Shown here in pieces: positions 7,557-15,935 of a stretch of DNA of 41,002 nt; within the stretch, counting starts at the first letter, position 1; each line of letters begins with the position of its first letter. The position numbers and the translations under genes were made by a program. Origin of the DNA: a bacterium (GTDB lineage: Bacteria > Planctomycetota > Planctomycetia > Kolteriales > Kolteriaceae); assembly GCA_019753235.1 (NCBI GenBank), contig JAIELF010000054.1, positions 1 through 41,002 on the forward strand. The letters are read 5' to 3'. Below the pieces are notes generated by a model. It ran no database searches and was not told the origin of the DNA. It worked only from the letters and a program-made list of their open reading frames with translations.

Positions 7557-8576
7557 ATGTCGGTTCGGCTATCGGGTATCTTCACACCGAACATGGTTCC
7601 ACTCGATCCGCAGGGCCGGATCCAGGAGCGCGAGCTTCGCCGATACACCAATTGGTTGATTGAGAAAGGGGTTCATGGCCTGTACCCCAACGGATCGACG
7701 GGCGAGTTCCTTCGCTTTACGCCGGAAGAACGCCGGCAGATTATCGAGATCATGGCGGACGAGACTCGCGGGAGGGTGCCCATTCTCGCCGGTGCGGCCG
7801 AGGCGAATGCTCGCGAGACGATTTTGGCGTGCGAACGATATCACGAACTTGGTTGTCGAGCCGTCGCGATCGTTAGCCCGTTCTATTACAAGTTGAGCCC
7901 CGCTTCGGTGTATGCGTATTTTGCGGAGATCGCGAAGAACTCGCCGATCGATATCACGCTTTACAACATTCCTATGTTCGCCAGCCCGATTGACGTTCCG
8001 ACCGTGCAGCGGTTGGCCGACGAGTTCGAGCGTGTGGTGGCGATCAAAGATTCTTCGGGCGATTTGCCTCACATGATTCGGCTGATCGCGGCCGTGCGAC
8101 CTCATCGGCCCGATTTTTCGTTCCTAACCGGTTGGGATGCGGCATTGATGCCGATGATCTTAATCGGCTGTGACGGCGGCACGAATGCGACGTCGGGCGT
8201 CGTCCCAGAGATCACGCGAAAACTATACGAGTTGACGATCGCGCACCGCATCGACGAAGCGCGTGAACTGCAGTATCGCTTAGTGAAGTTGTTTGACTCG
8301 ATGATTTATTCGATCGACTTCCCCGAGGGTTTCCGAGCCGCGGTGGAACTTCGTGGCTTCCCGATGGGAGAAGGCCGCCAGCCACTTTCGACGGGCCAAA
8401 AAATCGATCTTGAAACGATCAGCAAAGAGATTGCTTGTTTGCTGGCCGAGCATGGTTTTGTGAATGAACCGGTCGGTGGCTGTCCCGTTCCGCGGTCGGC
8501 GCCACAAGGGACCGAGGTTGATTCGATTGTTCGGCAAGTGGTCGCAGAATTGCGTCGACACGGGATTGGCACTTAG
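7557..8576 (+). CDS. Dihydrodipicolinate synthase/N-acetylneuraminate lyase-family aldolase with putative encapsulation peptide
   Basis: A class I aldolase (TIM barrel) of the DapA/NanA family, 339 residues. It has the substrate motif [11 protein letters not shown] (residues 41-51), the catalytic Tyr136 in LYNIPM and the Schiff-base Lys164 in [10 protein letters not shown]. True DapA proteins are about 290-300 residues and form lysine precursors. This one carries about 35 extra residues: a flexible linker ([13 protein letters not shown]), then a predicted amphipathic helix, [17 protein letters not shown] (320-336). That layout matches the encapsulation peptides that target enzymes into bacterial microcompartments. 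A BMC shell gene follows 26 bases downstream, which strengthens the reading. The substrate is unknown; family members cleave or form 2-keto acids from pyruvate and an aldehyde. A role in lysine synthesis is less likely. Confidence 0.85.
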   Translation: MSVRLSGIFTPNMVPLDPQGRIQERELRRYTNWLIEKGVHGLYPNGSTGEFLRFTPEERRQIIEIMADETRGRVPILAGAAEANARETILACERYHELGCRAVAIVSPFYYKLSPASVYAYFAEIAKNSPIDITLYNIPMFASPIDVPTVQRLADEFERVVAIKDSSGDLPHMIRLIAAVRPHRPDFSFLTGWDAALMPMILIGCDGGTNATSGVVPEITRKLYELTIAHRIDEARELQYRLVKLFDSMIYSIDFPEGFRAAVELRGFPMGEGRQPLSTGQKIDLETISKEIACLLAEHGFVNEPVGGCPVPRSAPQGTEVDSIVRQVVAELRRHGIGT

Positions 8577-8602
8577 TTTTGATGGATCGTTAGGGGATCG
8601 CC

Positions 8603-9214
8603 TTGAAGAGCATTGCTCTCATTGAAGTGGGCTATCTTTCGCCGACGCTGTTGGTGACGGATCGATGTTTGAAGTCGACGGGGGTCAGGCTCCTCTCGAT
8701 TGAGAATGCCGACAGCGGCGAGCTTTGCATCAAGCTGGCGGGGACGGCGTCGTCGATTCAAGAGGCAGCGGCCGTGGCGCATGCCGTGGCGGGTCAGATG
8801 CGCGTGTCGGTTCGCTCGTCGCTTTTGACATCGCCCCCCGAGGAATCCTACCGCGTCATCGATTCAAAGCCTGTCTTCGGCGATCTTTTGGGAACATACG
8901 ACACTTACGTTGCGAGGGAAGGTTCGATGAGCTCTTCGAAAGAAGCGATTGGTCTGTTGGAAACGCAGGGTCTCTCTTCCAATCTGCACGCGCTCGACGT
9001 GATGCTGAAGACTGCCGACGTCAGCGTGATCGGCAAGGAGAAGATCGGCGGCGGTTATGTCACGATGATGATTCGGGGAGACATCGCGGCCGTGCAGGCG
9101 GCAGTCGAAGCGGGTAAACAAACCGTCGAGAAGCTTGGCGGCAAACTGATCCTCGCCGACCTGATCTCGAACCCGCACCCGGATATTCTCGCCCTTTTGC
9201 CGGTCAGCAAGTAA
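8603..9214 (+). CDS. Tandem BMC-domain (trimer-forming) microcompartment shell protein
   Basis: 203 residues with two BMC domains in tandem: residues 2-80 (SIALIEVGYLSPTLLVTDRCLK) and 114-198 (EAIGLLETQGLSSNLHALDV, MLKTADVSVIGKEKIGGGY, VTMMIRGDIAAVQAAVEAG). Proteins of this kind (BMC-T) form pseudohexameric trimers in microcompartment shells, some with gated pores for larger metabolites. The second domain is the more typical; the first is divergent. The start is a TTG with AGGGG eight bases upstream, and the gene lies 26 bases after the aldolase, so the two are probably co-transcribed. No hexameric (BMC-H) or pentameric (BMC-P) shell gene is present elsewhere in the window, so a full shell would need genes elsewhere in the genome. 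The gene ends five bases before the convergent flippase gene. Confidence 0.88.
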   Translation: MKSIALIEVGYLSPTLLVTDRCLKSTGVRLLSIENADSGELCIKLAGTASSIQEAAAVAHAVAGQMRVSVRSSLLTSPPEESYRVIDSKPVFGDLLGTYDTYVAREGSMSSSKEAIGLLETQGLSSNLHALDVMLKTADVSVIGKEKIGGGYVTMMIRGDIAAVQAAVEAGKQTVEKLGGKLILADLISNPHPDILALLPVSK

Positions 9215-9218
9215 CACC

Positions 9219-10832
9219 TTATCGACCTCGAACGCGAGCGATCATGGCTCGAATCGAGTCGCGTTCGGTCGGTTCGAGAAAACCGGTTGCGATTAAAATC
9301 ACCGGTGCCATGCCGACCAAGCCGATCTGTGCGAAGGTCGAAGCGATAGTAGTGTTGGCAAAGAAATAACTACACGCGAGGTACGTCGGGATAAAGATCG
9401 CGAGCGCATGGGCGATTCGACCAAACTGGATCGCGATGGGGAACTCTCGCTGCGCGAAGTAGAAGACCATCGCAAGCTTGGCGATCTCCGCACAGAGCCA
9501 CGCCTGGGCGGCGCCGATCATGCCGTTCTCGCGAATGAGAAGAAAGTTCAGAAGGATGCAAATCGCCGCCGCCACTATGTACGAACCGCTTAGGTAATAC
9601 GTTTTGTTTGATTTGTAGAGGCTGATCGCGATCACTTCGGTCACACCCCAGCAGAAGCCTGCCATGGTGAGATAGGGGATCACACGAATCCCCTCCCAAT
9701 AGTCGGGACGAATCATCCATCGGCAAAGATCATCTCCCAGTGAAATCAACCCCGTGGCGGCAAATGCCGAGAGGACAAAAAAGACGCTCGCGCCATGGCC
9801 TAGAAGCTTTGCTCCGTCGGCATGATGCAGGTTGCTAAACGCGAATCGACGCCAACCCAACACGAAGGCGAGGTTGAGCATTGCCATGATTTGTGAAATC
9901 CGTTCGCCGACCGTGTAGAGGCCGATGTGATGAAGCGGATCGTCGAGCATTGCATTCATCATGTAGCGTGCCGAACCCTGCATCGACCAGTGCGAAATCG
10001 CCAGCGGCACAAGCGCCAAGCCGAACCGAAACAGCCGACCTAACCAAACAGGATCGGGTCGAAAACTCAGGCCGGAAAAAGCGAGGAAGCTGAAGGCGAC
10101 GATCGAGGCGACCTGTCCCGCGGACTGCCCGATAATCCAACCATTGGCTCCCCAACCGAGAGCCAAAAGAAGAAGCGCTAAACCTCGCGTGGTGGATGTT
10201 TGAAACATATTGACGAACATGTAGACGAAGGCTTTGCCATCCGCTTGTAGCCGACAATCCCCCAGAGAGATCAGTACGGAAAAGTATGTCGTGGGAACGA
10301 TCATCAACGGAAGCAGCACGCCTCCTGTTCCAAAGATCATTTTGTCCCAAGTCCCCGCCCAGGGAATGACTAAGAGAGCCATGATCGAGGCGAGGATGGT
10401 GATCTGCCAGAACGACGCGTTGAGGATTTCGCGTTTGGATCGTTCGTCGGTGTTTTCTGCGTAGTGTTTGAAGAATGAGTTCAGGATCCCCATCGCCACC
10501 AGATACTGCATGATCTCGGTGGTGGTGGTGAACATGCTCAACACGCCGTACTCGCGTGTCGTCATCCAGGAGGTGGTGATCGGCAATAGCAAGAACCCGA
10601 TCGCTCGGTCGAAAACCCCGACAGCGCCGAAGATGACCGTGTCGCTTAGGAATCCCTTGACAGAGACCGCCTCGCGCGCAGGAGCTTCGGGCGCAGACCC
10701 CTCACCGATCTCCGTTTCGACGCCGGGCAACGACTCTCCCATTTCGGGGGGAAGAGAATCAGAAGTCGTCGGCGCGGTCGTAATCGAAGAACCTCCCGAA
10801 CTTAGGGCGAAAGCAGCTTTGTCACCGTACAC
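9219..10832 (-). CDS. Polysaccharide/lipid flippase (Wzx-like, MATE/MVF superfamily)
   Basis: 537 residues. An N-terminal tail of about 55 polar residues is followed by an oligosaccharide-flippase-type membrane protein with roughly 12-14 spans: GFLSDTVIFGAVGVFDRAIG, LLLPITTSWMTTREYGVLSM, then alternating hydrophobic blocks to the end. YG-type conserved residues after span 2 (TREYGVLSMF) are typical of Wzx-like proteins. It likely moves a lipid-linked sugar across the inner membrane. The start is GTG with GAAGG seven bases upstream, and that ribosome site lies in the 3' arm of a small perfect hairpin (10839-10852 on the plus strand). It follows nnrD by 51 bases on the same strand. No glycosyltransferases are nearby, so the substrate cannot be inferred. 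Confidence 0.8.
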   Translation of the reverse strand: MYGDKAAFALSSGGSSITTAPTTSDSLPPEMGESLPGVETEIGEGSAPEAPAREAVSVKGFLSDTVIFGAVGVFDRAIGFLLLPITTSWMTTREYGVLSMFTTTTEIMQYLVAMGILNSFFKHYAENTDERSKREILNASFWQITILASIMALLVIPWAGTWDKMIFGTGGVLLPLMIVPTTYFSVLISLGDCRLQADGKAFVYMFVNMFQTSTTRGLALLLLALGWGANGWIIGQSAGQVASIVAFSFLAFSGLSFRPDPVWLGRLFRFGLALVPLAISHWSMQGSARYMMNAMLDDPLHHIGLYTVGERISQIMAMLNLAFVLGWRRFAFSNLHHADGAKLLGHGASVFFVLSAFAATGLISLGDDLCRWMIRPDYWEGIRVIPYLTMAGFCWGVTEVIAISLYKSNKTYYLSGSYIVAAAICILLNFLLIRENGMIGAAQAWLCAEIAKLAMVFYFAQREFPIAIQFGRIAHALAIFIPTYLACSYFFANTTIASTFAQIGLVGMAPVILIATGFLEPTERDSIRAMIARVRGR

Positions 10833-10883
10833 TAAGACGCCTTCACGAAGGCAAAACCTGGCAAGCGTACGACAGCGTTGCGA

Positions 10884-11780
10884 TCAGAACGAATTCTGTG
10901 ACGAACCGTTTTGGTATTGAATAAACGCCTTCGAAATCGACTCGAGAAGATCTCGTGCAATCAACGATATCTCCCCTTTTTCTGTCGCTGCGATGTCGCC
11001 GGCCATTCCGTGCAGATGCACCCCCAAACGGGCGGCGTTACAAGTGGACCAACCCTGCCCTAGTAGCCCCACCAGTATCCCTGTGAGAATGTCACCGGTT
11101 CCGCCGGTCGCCATTCCTGGATTGCCGGTGGTATTGATTCGATAGTGGTCTCTGTCGGCAACGATCGAACGATGTCCTTTCAAAACAATCACCGCTTGAG
11201 TCTGCTGCTGCAAAAAGCGAACCTCCGAGAGAGGATCGTCGATGGGCTCTTCCGGATCGTGGCCCAGGAGTCTTTGAAACTCGCCGAGGTGAGGCGTCAA
11301 GATCGCGTGCCCGAGCAAACCCTGCAAAAGGAATGGCGAGCGCGCGAGCGAAAAGAGTCCGTCGGCATCGATCACCATGGGACAGGCGACCGACTGAATC
11401 GTCTCGGCCATCAGCGAATCGACTTCGTGGCTTCGGCCAAGGCCGGGACCGATGGCAATGGCATCCCAAGGCCGGCTCAGGATGATTCGCGCTGCTGACG
11501 CCGTCACGCGACCGGCGGAATCCTCGGGAAGTGGAAGCGTCATGTAGCTCGGCTCGCCCATGGCGACGATCGGTTGAATCGATGCGGGAGAAGCGACGGT
11601 CACCAAGCCTGCCCCCGCACGAAGAGCGGCCGACCCCGCGAGGATCGCGGCTCCGCTCATTCCCTGGGATCCTGCGATCACGAGGACTCGGCCAAACGAT
11701 CCCTTATGCGACTCTCGATCGCGCGGCAAAATCTTCGGCAAATCGTCGGTTTCCGTCCAAGGCTCTTTTGCCGAAGTCAT
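10884..11780 (-). CDS. nnrD: ADP-dependent NAD(P)H-hydrate dehydratase
   Basis: 298 residues from the ATG at 11780, matching the C-terminal half (YjeF-C/carbohydrate-kinase-like) of Nnr proteins. Visible motifs are GSFGRVLVIAGSQGMSGAAI (nucleotide-binding start), GAGLVTVASP, AIAIGPGLGRS, PMVIDADGLF, ILTPHLGEFQRLLG, VIVLKGHRSIVAD and the hallmark NPGMATGGTGDILTGI. The enzyme dehydrates the damaged, hydrated form of NAD(P)H back to the coenzyme. The partner epimerase (NnrE) domain is not fused here. The ATG overlaps the stop of the upstream hydrolase gene (ATGA), so translation is probably coupled. A longer frame reaches back to 11864, but that start would lie well inside the upstream gene. Confidence 0.93.
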   Translation of the reverse strand: MTSAKEPWTETDDLPKILPRDRESHKGSFGRVLVIAGSQGMSGAAILAGSAALRAGAGLVTVASPASIQPIVAMGEPSYMTLPLPEDSAGRVTASAARIILSRPWDAIAIGPGLGRSHEVDSLMAETIQSVACPMVIDADGLFSLARSPFLLQGLLGHAILTPHLGEFQRLLGHDPEEPIDDPLSEVRFLQQQTQAVIVLKGHRSIVADRDHYRINTTGNPGMATGGTGDILTGILVGLLGQGWSTCNAARLGVHLHGMAGDIAATEKGEISLIARDLLESISKAFIQYQNGSSQNSF

Positions 11781-12382
11781 GATGGGTGCTCGATCACGGG
11801 AGGATATTTTTTTACCAGAACGCTGACCGCTTTGAACGTCGGCGTGCCGGCAAGTTTGGTCCATTCGAAAACCGCCGACTCGGCCGTCGTCAGTTGGACA
11901 CCCGAACTAGCCAGTCGGGACAACGCCGTTGCCCGATCCATCGGCGATCGGCTGCCGACGGCATCGACCGCTAGGTACACCTGGAAGCCGTTGGCCAACA
12001 GATCGAGTGCCGTCTGCATCACGCAGACATGCGTCTCGATCCCCACTAAGAGGATCTTGCGAATCCCGGGTTTCTCAAGTTCCGCCAACACCGCCGGCTC
12101 GATGCCGGCACTGAAAGCGATCTTTTCGATGCGGAGGGGAAGCTTTTGTGCGATCGGCTCGACGGTGGGGCCGAGCCCCTTGACGTATTGCTCCGTGGCG
12201 ATGGTTCGAACGGAAAGAATCTGGGCGGCATCAATGAGAAACTCAATACGCGGGAGAATGACCTCTCGGCCATGAATGTGCGGCCAAAGACGATCCTGCA
12301 CGTCGATCACGAGGAGAACCGTGTCCGCCGGGTTCATGAGCTGCGGACTTCGTGGAATGTTTCCTATGTCCGATCCAGACAT
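11777..12382 (-). CDS. Isochorismatase-family cysteine hydrolase
   Basis: 201 residues with the isochorismatase-like hydrolase fold. TVLLVIDVQDRLWPHI supplies the catalytic Asp, EKIAFSAG the Lys region, and LVGIETHVCVMQTALDLLANG the catalytic Cys before the helix. GFQVYLAVDAVGSRS then follows. Substrates in this superfamily range from isochorismate to nicotinamide and peptide-like amides, and the sequence alone does not decide. It resembles the short YcaC/MJ-type members. It is first in a minus-strand operon with nnrD, overlapping it by four bases. A nicotinamide-related activity would fit an NAD(P) repair partner, but that is speculation. Confidence 0.88.
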   Translation of the reverse strand: MSGSDIGNIPRSPQLMNPADTVLLVIDVQDRLWPHIHGREVILPRIEFLIDAAQILSVRTIATEQYVKGLGPTVEPIAQKLPLRIEKIAFSAGIEPAVLAELEKPGIRKILLVGIETHVCVMQTALDLLANGFQVYLAVDAVGSRSPMDRATALSRLASSGVQLTTAESAVFEWTKLAGTPTFKAVSVLVKKYPPVIEHPS

Positions 12383-12705
12383 CTGTCGCCCTTCCTCCCC
12401 GAGCTTCTGATTCAGTCTCCAGCTTATGAGCGACGCTCCCTAGTCAGCAACGGGGGAGAATTCCGAACGAACCCATTCCCCGATCCGAAGAAACCCAAAA
12501 ACACGGGGAACCATCCCCTTTTGTTTCAGCATCGGAACGCGTCGGGGCCGGCACAATCGTTAAAGTCGTCAAAATACCCACATGGGGTCGGCCGATTCTG
12601 ACGCTGATTCCTTCCGCAGCGGTTGCCGGCGACCTAACGTTTGCCGTATCCTTTCTGAGTCTGCCGACGGCGCTCGAAAATCCGACTCTACTCAAAAAGA
12701 GGAGG
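12383..12705. other. Divergent intergenic region, no gene seen
   Basis: 323 bases between the divergent hydrolase and protease genes, presumably holding both promoters. I see no convincing open frame. A small hairpin, GGGGA-ACCA-TCCCC followed by TTTTGTTT, lies at 12505-12526; it looks like a weak terminator but is placed oddly between two divergent starts. Confidence 0.5.
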
Positions 12706-14085
12706 ATGCCGAGAAGTCGGGCAGAAATGAATCGCACCCAGGATGGTTCACCCTCGATGACAAGATTCCGCATCCCGACGTCCAAGCCCGTCCTGATCGG
12801 CTTGATGACGCTTTTGCTGGGGAGCGGGGTTTATGCCGATACCGTCCGACGAAATGCCATCACCGAAGCGATCGAACATGCTCGACCTGCCATTGTCAGC
12901 TTAAAGACTCTTCGCGTGGTCCCCGCGAAATTTGACAACGTCGATGCCGGGCGCGTCCGCGGCCTGGGGACTGGTGTCGTGATCGACCCGCGTGGCTACA
13001 TCGTGACGAATTATCATGTGGTCGAAGAGGTTGACGAGATCGAAGCGCGCACCGCGGACGGACTCTTCTTCCCCGCCTCGATCATCGAAACCGACAAGCG
13101 ACACGACCTGGCGGTTCTGAAAGTCGACGTGGCTCGTCCCTTACCAAGCGTTTCCCTTCTCGGAGCAGGTCCAGGGATCCGGGGCGAAACGGTGATTGCC
13201 ATTGGTAACCCCTATGGATTGGAAGACTCCGTCACGCTCGGCATCGTCAGTGCTGTCGATCGCGAATTGAAACTGCCGAACGGCGAAGTCTTTCAGGGCC
13301 TCATTCAGACTGACGCCAACATCAACCCAGGTAACTCGGGCGGGCCGTTGATCACCATTGATGGACAACTTCTCGGCATCAACGTGGCGATTCGCTCGAA
13401 CGCACAGGGGATCGCCTTTGCTATCCCGACGCAGCGAGTCCGTGAGATTGTCGGCAACATGATGAGCAAGGCGGGAAACGTCGGCGGTGTCGGCATCGGG
13501 ATCGAAGAGAATCCGATTCAACGCGTCGGTGGCATTCCCGCGCCGCCGGAATCCGCGGTTCGAGTTCGCCAGGTCGTTCCCGGAAGTGCTGCGTGGCAAG
13601 CCGGTGTTCGAGAGGGAGATGAACTGATCGCGATTGGAGTGGAACCGATCGAAACGTCGTTCGACCTCTCGCGTCTCTTTTGGAATCGCCGAGAGGGCGA
13701 AGTTTTGAGCGTGAAGGTTCGCCGGGCCGGCCAAGAGATCGAACAGCGTCTGACGGTCTCTCGCGAGCAGGGAGACGATTCCTTCCTATGGGAGCTTGTT
13801 GGTATTCGCGTCCGTCCCGTGGTGGACGCCGTCCGCCGAGCGCAGCCGAAATGGGAGGGTGGGCTTCTCATCCTAGAAGTTCGTCCAGGCTCGCCCGCCG
13901 ATCAAGCCTCGCTTCGACCGGGCGACATCATCGCTGGCTTACACGATCGAATGGTCCTGGAGACTCGCCATATTCGCTCGGTCATGCGGATGCCAGACTT
14001 CGCCAATAGCCAACCGGTCCGTTACCACATCGTCCGCGACGGGCAGGTATTCTCGAATCGAATCACCCTCCCCTCCGCACCGTAG
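12706..14085 (+). CDS. Periplasmic HtrA/Deg-type serine protease with two PDZ domains
   Basis: 459 residues. An exported protein: the hydrophobic segment PVLIGLMTLLLGSGVYA ends in a signal-peptidase-like site before DTVRR. A trypsin-like S1C domain follows with the full triad, His104 in YIVTNYHVV, Asp134 in KRHDLAVLKV and Ser211 in INPGNSGGPL. Two PDZ domains come after (about 260-350 and 370-455; GSAAWQAGVREGDELIAI and GSPADQASLRPGDIIAGL). This is DegP/DegQ-like envelope quality control. The start is uncertain: the ATG at 12706 has GGAGG directly against it, while the in-frame ATG at 12757 gives a more usual signal-peptide length. Confidence 0.92.
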   Translation: MPRSRAEMNRTQDGSPSMTRFRIPTSKPVLIGLMTLLLGSGVYADTVRRNAITEAIEHARPAIVSLKTLRVVPAKFDNVDAGRVRGLGTGVVIDPRGYIVTNYHVVEEVDEIEARTADGLFFPASIIETDKRHDLAVLKVDVARPLPSVSLLGAGPGIRGETVIAIGNPYGLEDSVTLGIVSAVDRELKLPNGEVFQGLIQTDANINPGNSGGPLITIDGQLLGINVAIRSNAQGIAFAIPTQRVREIVGNMMSKAGNVGGVGIGIEENPIQRVGGIPAPPESAVRVRQVVPGSAAWQAGVREGDELIAIGVEPIETSFDLSRLFWNRREGEVLSVKVRRAGQEIEQRLTVSREQGDDSFLWELVGIRVRPVVDAVRRAQPKWEGGLLILEVRPGSPADQASLRPGDIIAGLHDRMVLETRHIRSVMRMPDFANSQPVRYHIVRDGQVFSNRITLPSAP

Positions 14086-14301
14086 TGTATAGATTCTCTC
14101 GATCGCCACGTTTCGCGGGCGTTCTCGTTTTCTCGCCCGAAATGTTCCCCTCGCCACGACCGGTCGGCAAGGAAGAAGTCGATTCGTTCGCCATCCTCCT
14201 TGAGCCCGCCCTTCGTTGTCCGCATACTACATGCCGCGACTTGCATGGCATCGATCCCGAATCTCGGGATGAGCCTGGCGCAACTTGAGGGTGCAGCAGC
14301 G

Positions 14302-15738
14302 ATGGCCGACCTGAGTCATTTAGGACCATCATCGACGATCCGCGACGGCCGACCTTGGTATTCGGAGATGACTCGCTATCACTGGTGGATCTTCACGGTC
14401 GCCGCCCTCGGTTGGCTCTTCGACACCATGGATCAAACGCTGTTTCGGCTCTCTCGACAACCAGCCGTGACCGAACTTTTGGCGAAAGAGAATCCCGCCC
14501 TGCTTCCAGGTCTTTCAGATGAACAAAGGACCGAGGCGGACAATCGCCACAAACAGGTAGTGAAGTACTACAGCGGAATTGCGACGGCGATCTTCCTCGC
14601 GGGCTGGGCGACGGGGGGATTGATTTTCGGCATTTTGGGAGATCGTTGGGGTCGTGCGAGGACCATGCTCATCACGATCATTCTCTACTCGATCTTCACG
14701 GGGCTGTCGGCGCTCTCGACCAATATCTGGGACTACTCGGCGTATCGATTCTTGACGGGCCTGGGGGTCGGCGGAGAGTTTGCCGCCGGCGTGGCTCTTG
14801 TCAGTGAGACCCTTCCCAACCGAGCTCGGCCAGTGGCATTGGGACTTTTGCAAGCACTGTCAGCGGTCGGCAATATCTCAGGAGCGATCCTCTTCTACCT
14901 GTTGCCGGCCAAGATCAATATCGGCATGAAGACCTTCTTCAGCGAGACCGGCGACATGGCCAATTGGCGTCTCTCAATGGTCGCGGGTATGTTGCCAGCA
15001 TTGCTGGTGATTGCCGTTCGACGACGGCTGGATGAGCCTGAAAGTTGGAAACAAGCCCGAGCACGTGCCAAAGCGGACGGGCCCGGCGGCGAAGAAATGG
15101 GTAGCTTAACCGAACTCTTCGGCGACGCTCGCTGGCGGAAGAATGTCCTTCTCGGAATCGCGCTCGCGATGAGCGGCGTCGTCGCTGTCTGGGGCGTTGG
15201 CTTCTGGACACCTGAACTTCTGCGCGACATTCTGAAAGAACTTCCCAAGGCGGAACAAGATCGCTACGTCGCCATCCAAGACATGCTGCAACAAGTTGGT
15301 GCATTCTTCGGCATGCTGGGCTACACCTGGATGGCGACAACGTTTGGACGGAAGCCCGCGTTTTTTCTCAGCTACCTAATGTCGTGGGGCATGGCGACCT
15401 CTGTTTTCCTCTTCATGGATGAACTCTCCGACATGTACTGGATGATCCCGATGCTCGGCTTCTGCATGATGACGATTTTCGGAGGTTACGCGATCTACTT
15501 CCCCGAGTTGTTCCCGACCCGGCTCCGAAGCACCGGAACCGGCTTCTGTTATAATGTGGCGAGGTATTTGGCCGCGGCAGGCCCATTTGTGCTCGGAGGT
15601 TTAACAGTCGTTTTCGCGGACGCAGGGTTCGCACAGCCGTTCCGCTATGCTGCTGTTGCCGTCCTCTTTGTTAATGTTGTGGGATTGATTGCTATTCTCT
15701 TTTGTCCCGAGACGAAGGATAAGGCATTGCCGACCTAG
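14302..15738 (+). CDS. Major facilitator superfamily transporter (organic acid/sugar-type)
   Basis: 478 residues from the ATG at 14302, preceded at about 10 bases by GAGGG; an in-frame ATG at 14200 would add 34 residues that do not look like part of the family. Roughly 12 membrane spans. Signatures include WWIFTVAALGWLFDTMDQTL (first span with the Asp pair seen in aromatic-acid/sugar symporters), LGDRWGRARTMLI (the loop 2-3 motif), GLGVGGEFAAGVALVSETLP and LFPTRLRSTGTGFCYNVARY. A loop of about 50 residues lies between spans 1 and 2. It resembles the AAHS/sugar-porter branches, but the substrate cannot be read. The stop codon TAG lies within the target-site duplication of the MITE-like element immediately downstream. 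Confidence 0.88.
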   Translation: MADLSHLGPSSTIRDGRPWYSEMTRYHWWIFTVAALGWLFDTMDQTLFRLSRQPAVTELLAKENPALLPGLSDEQRTEADNRHKQVVKYYSGIATAIFLAGWATGGLIFGILGDRWGRARTMLITIILYSIFTGLSALSTNIWDYSAYRFLTGLGVGGEFAAGVALVSETLPNRARPVALGLLQALSAVGNISGAILFYLLPAKINIGMKTFFSETGDMANWRLSMVAGMLPALLVIAVRRRLDEPESWKQARARAKADGPGGEEMGSLTELFGDARWRKNVLLGIALAMSGVVAVWGVGFWTPELLRDILKELPKAEQDRYVAIQDMLQQVGAFFGMLGYTWMATTFGRKPAFFLSYLMSWGMATSVFLFMDELSDMYWMIPMLGFCMMTIFGGYAIYFPELFPTRLRSTGTGFCYNVARYLAAAGPFVLGGLTVVFADAGFAQPFRYAAVAVLFVNVVGLIAILFCPETKDKALPT

Positions 15739-15898
15739 GCTCTGTCTGAAAAGTCGCTCGTCGGCCCAAGGTCGAGCGAATCGTCCCAGAGCAACGAGGC
15801 CGAAGCAGGCGATTTCGAAAGTGAATCGTCGATGGAGGCAGACGATGAGATGGGACGATGCAGCCGACCGACGCCAGATCGGACTTTTCAGACAGAGC
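15739..15898. mobile_element. MITE-like element with 17-bp perfect terminal inverted repeats
   Basis: A 160-base non-coding element bounded by GCTCTGTCTGAAAAGTC and its exact reverse complement, flanked on both sides by CTAG (15735-15738 and 15899-15902). Four-base YTAR duplications are typical of IS5-group insertions, and the terminal sequence looks like an IS5-type end. The interior is partly self-complementary (for example ATCGTCCCA against TGGGACGAT), so the whole element could fold into a long hairpin. It encodes nothing obvious. It inserted at the very end of the MFS gene and preserved its stop codon. Confidence 0.82.
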
Positions 15899-15935
15899 CT
15901 AGTGCCGGTTCATTCGATTTGGGCTGGGAAATAAG

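Noticed and set aside
7557..8576. Lysine-biosynthetic DapA as the specific call
   Set aside because: The protein has a C-terminal extension unlike DapA and lies in a unit with a shell gene, with no lysine-pathway gene near it.
12505..12526. Hairpin GGGGA-ACCA-TCCCC followed by TTTTGTTT
   Set aside because: The five-base stem is weak, and its place between two divergent starts does not fit the end of any gene.
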